Shown in pieces: positions 45,201 through 47,593 of a stretch of 47,593 nucleotides of DNA. Source of the stretch: Rhizophagus sp. LPA8_4_AMF (taxonomy: Eukaryota > Glomeromycota > Glomeromycetes > Glomerales > Glomeraceae); assembly GCA_021464525.1 (NCBI GenBank), contig JADRCO010000156.1, positions 1-47,593 on the forward strand, in the 5' to 3' direction. Within the stretch, counting starts at the first letter, position 1, and each line of letters begins with the position of its first letter. Both the position numbers and the translations under genes were made by a program. The notes under the pieces are model-generated. The model ran no database searches and was not told where the DNA came from. It saw only the letters and a program-made list of their open reading frames with translations.

Positions 45201-45253
45201 ATGGGGTAAAAATATCGGTCACCCCTACGGGTAACTGATATGTTACCTTCCAT
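45201..45253. repeat. 53-bp near-perfect palindrome (hairpin)
   Basis: The left arm starts ATGGGGTAA and ends GGTCACCC. The right arm starts GGGTAACTGATATGTTACC and ends TTCCAT. The arms fold around the loop CTAC with two small bulges and few mismatches. The inner GGTAACTGATATGTTACC is itself a perfect 6-bp hairpin. It is likely a tiny foldback insertion. Confidence 0.55.
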
Positions 45254-47539
45254 AATGCAACTCAAGATCATGCTTAATTTTAATAGTTTTAAATAATTAA
45301 CGTGTTATTTATATACACATAAACCAATATTTTTTATTCCACTCAATTTATGATAATGAGAATTAATTTTTTCATGAGATTGCGGGTCAGATATGTCATA
45401 TGATAAAGATCATGTGAATACGAATCATCGAAGTTAATCACAAGCGACACTTTACATATTGGGACTTGCAGTTTTTATGGGGAATCATTAATGGTAAAAT
45501 TATTGAATTGTTTATATGTTTTTGCAACATTATGAAATAAGGATTGATTTATAAATTTATCATTTCTTTACGATTTTATTAGCGTATAATCATTTCAAAT
45601 TAAAAAATAAATATAATTGAATATATTTTTTAAAGAAATGAAAAAGAATTCATTAATAAAATAATATATCTTACAGGGTTACTAGGAAAACCTAATAAAA
45701 ATTAGAAAAAACTATTTCTAATTTTTGTTACATATCGTTAAAATATTTACAAAAGGGAAAATAGTTTTTTTTTTTTTTGTGGCCAAAATTAAGAATAAAA
45801 TATATTTATGACTTAAAAAAATTATATGTTAAGATTTCAAGATTTTTTCGAAAAAAAAAAAAATTGATATTTTAGTAGTGGGGAATAAGAAATTGTGGAG
45901 TATTCTTTTGACGTAAAAAGATTGTACACGGTTGATTCGGTTCGTTTGCCGGTTTTATCCGTATGTTTTTTTCGATTCGTTTAATCGTTTTTCGGTCGTT
46001 ATTCGTTTACGTTTTCGTTCTACTTTTTCATTTGATTGGCTTGCCAACCATTTTTTTTTTTGTTTTTTTTTTATATTTTTTGGAAATTCATTTCGTTGAT
46101 GAAAAGATTCTCCAGTTGAAAGTCACTATATTTATACTTTATGAATATCTGATAAGCTGATTAATGATCTAGAACTTTCATTCCTGATTAAAAAGTAGAT
46201 AAGAAGAAACATTTGATTTTTAATCATTCAAAATACAAAAATAGTAATTGTAACATTTGAAAAAAATCATACGATATTATTGTACTGCCAATTTCGCTTA
46301 TTGTAATTATTCGTATATGATAGCACAACGTTATCCAATTTATCTTAAAATGTAAAAATAAATGAGAAATTTATTAAAAAAAAACATTGTACAATAAGTT
46401 TTCTCACAGTTATCCGATATATACTTACTTTATTTGGTACGTGGATTGGGAATAATCTATTGTTGTATGAAAATTTACTATTGTTTCATTCAAAGTTTAA
46501 GTCGCGTTAGATATTCTTGATTAAGCATTCGAATGAAAATTTCGAATCGCCAATATACCAAAAATGAAGAACAGGAGAAGTTTGAAATCGAAAAAAAAGG
46601 AAAGATTAAACAAAGTTTATATTTTAAAGTTTCATAAATACATAATTAATAATAACATTTGAAACTTCAATATATATAAATTTGGATTTTTATTTGACTA
46701 TCAAATTATGATTTCTAACTTTGATAAATTCTTTTTTGAACGCGTTAATCATAATTATATCTATCAAATGTGTTGTTACATCATCTAAATTAAAGTTAGT
46801 ATGACAACATTTTTTTTTGCACAAATGAAATTTTCGTAGTGGATTGTTTATAAAGTTTCAAGGTTTTGATCTTTTAGTAACTTATTTCTTAATAAAGAAT
46901 TTTCTTGAATATATTATAATAGGAAATAATTTTCTTTTTACATTATATTCATTGGGGTTGTAATACTATTAATAAAATTCACCTTTTTTTTTTTTTTTAA
47001 GGTTTTACGAAATGATTTACAAGATTGGGGCAATTATACTTATTAGAAACAAACATTATAATTATAAATTCTTTTCATTCTAAGTTTCGTTTTATTGGTC
47101 GATCGATAAATTTGTTAACTGTTAATTTTATTATTTTAGCAAATATTTAGCCAATGATAATAATGCACATCGGGAAATTCGGGTTTCGGGAAAATTAGGA
47201 GTTTGTATAGTTTGTATTTAGTGTATTACATTTCTCATATTAGAATCTTTTTTAAGAATATCTAAAAATAAAAATAAAAAAAAATTTTTTTTTTTTACTT
47301 TTTTTAAAAAGAATTATTTTTAGAATAAAAGATATAACTTTTTTGAATTATGATTACCATTTTTAAATTGTTAAAACTTTTTTTATTATTATTAAACTTT
47401 TATATTATTATTATTACAAATTAAAATAATTTTCTAAATATGTTAATTTAATCAAAAAATTAATGTAACGCAAACCAATTTTCAGAAACAATGGACATTA
47501 ATTTATTTATTTTTTTTTTTTTTTTTATGGTTTCTTTGG

Positions 47540-47540
<1 letters not shown>

Positions 47541-47593
<53 letters not shown>
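47541..47593. repeat. terminal poly-T run of 53 bases
   Basis: Uninterrupted T to the last base of the window, preceded by another T run at about 47506-47526. Sequencing or assembly may have stopped in a homopolymer here. Confidence 0.8.

Larger units (their letters stand above)
43688..47593. other. gene-poor AT-rich end of the window
   Basis: No gene is supported in 3.9 kb. It contains the inverted repeats at 44084-44186 and 45201-45253, and a patch of CGGTTCG/TTCGTTT words (45925-46020). Bases 44450-45000 show faint, stop-ridden coding-like text that could not be assigned. Confidence 0.4.

Noticed and set aside
45963..46160. 65-codon hydrophobic plus-strand frame
   Set aside because: Poly-T-driven Phe-rich translation in low-complexity DNA; no start context or family.

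Overview
The window reads as nuclear DNA of an arbuscular mycorrhizal fungus (Glomeromycotina, most likely Rhizophagus or a close relative). The reasons are a very high A+T content, many short GT-AG introns (roughly 60-190 bp), long A/T tracts, and members of gene families expanded in these fungi: BTB-BACK-TLDc, F-box/leucine-rich and TKL-type kinase genes. The species assignment is inference; no marker gene in the window proves it.

Layout. Bases 1-7200 are a transposon-rich graveyard. A decayed BTB gene is split by a hAT-type MITE with 8-bp target duplications, and two further inverted-repeat elements (one with a perfect 8-bp duplication) lie next to a decayed coiled-coil gene. At 7243-8030 three direct repeats precede a tiny two-exon gene, invisible in simple ORF scans, that encodes a signal peptide followed by Kex2 (KR) sites and short peptides: a candidate secreted signalling-peptide precursor. 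Bases 8960-11720 hold an element built of TTTCGCCGAA-like words, a cluster of three CACGTG boxes and an 80-residue secreted or membrane protein.

Bases 12.4-22.2 kb carry minus-strand BTB-BACK-TLDc, GT34 glycosyltransferase, Ser/Lys-rich and Cys-rich genes, and a plus-strand F-box gene. Bases 22.6-36.0 kb carry three diverged copies of a multi-membrane-span family resembling the UPF0658 Golgi proteins. Between the first and second copies sit a tRNA-Ala(TGC), the U6 snRNA exonuclease gene USB1 and a small HMG/YABBY-like gene. The second and third copies are divergently arranged.

Bases 36.4-41.8 kb hold a 25-exon gene for a Ctf4/Mcl1/AND-1-like replication protein that has the SepB propeller and helical region but no WD40 domain. 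Its N-terminal half is built of small acidic exons, all in the same symmetric phase. A kinase pseudogene and 4 kb of gene-poor AT-rich DNA follow, and the window ends in a 53-base poly-T run.

The genes do not form an operon-like system. The shared themes are local family duplication, intron gain, loss or non-canonical splicing (two GC-AG introns), and MITE insertion. All spliced models were built by hand from splice signals, phase and family similarity, without transcripts.
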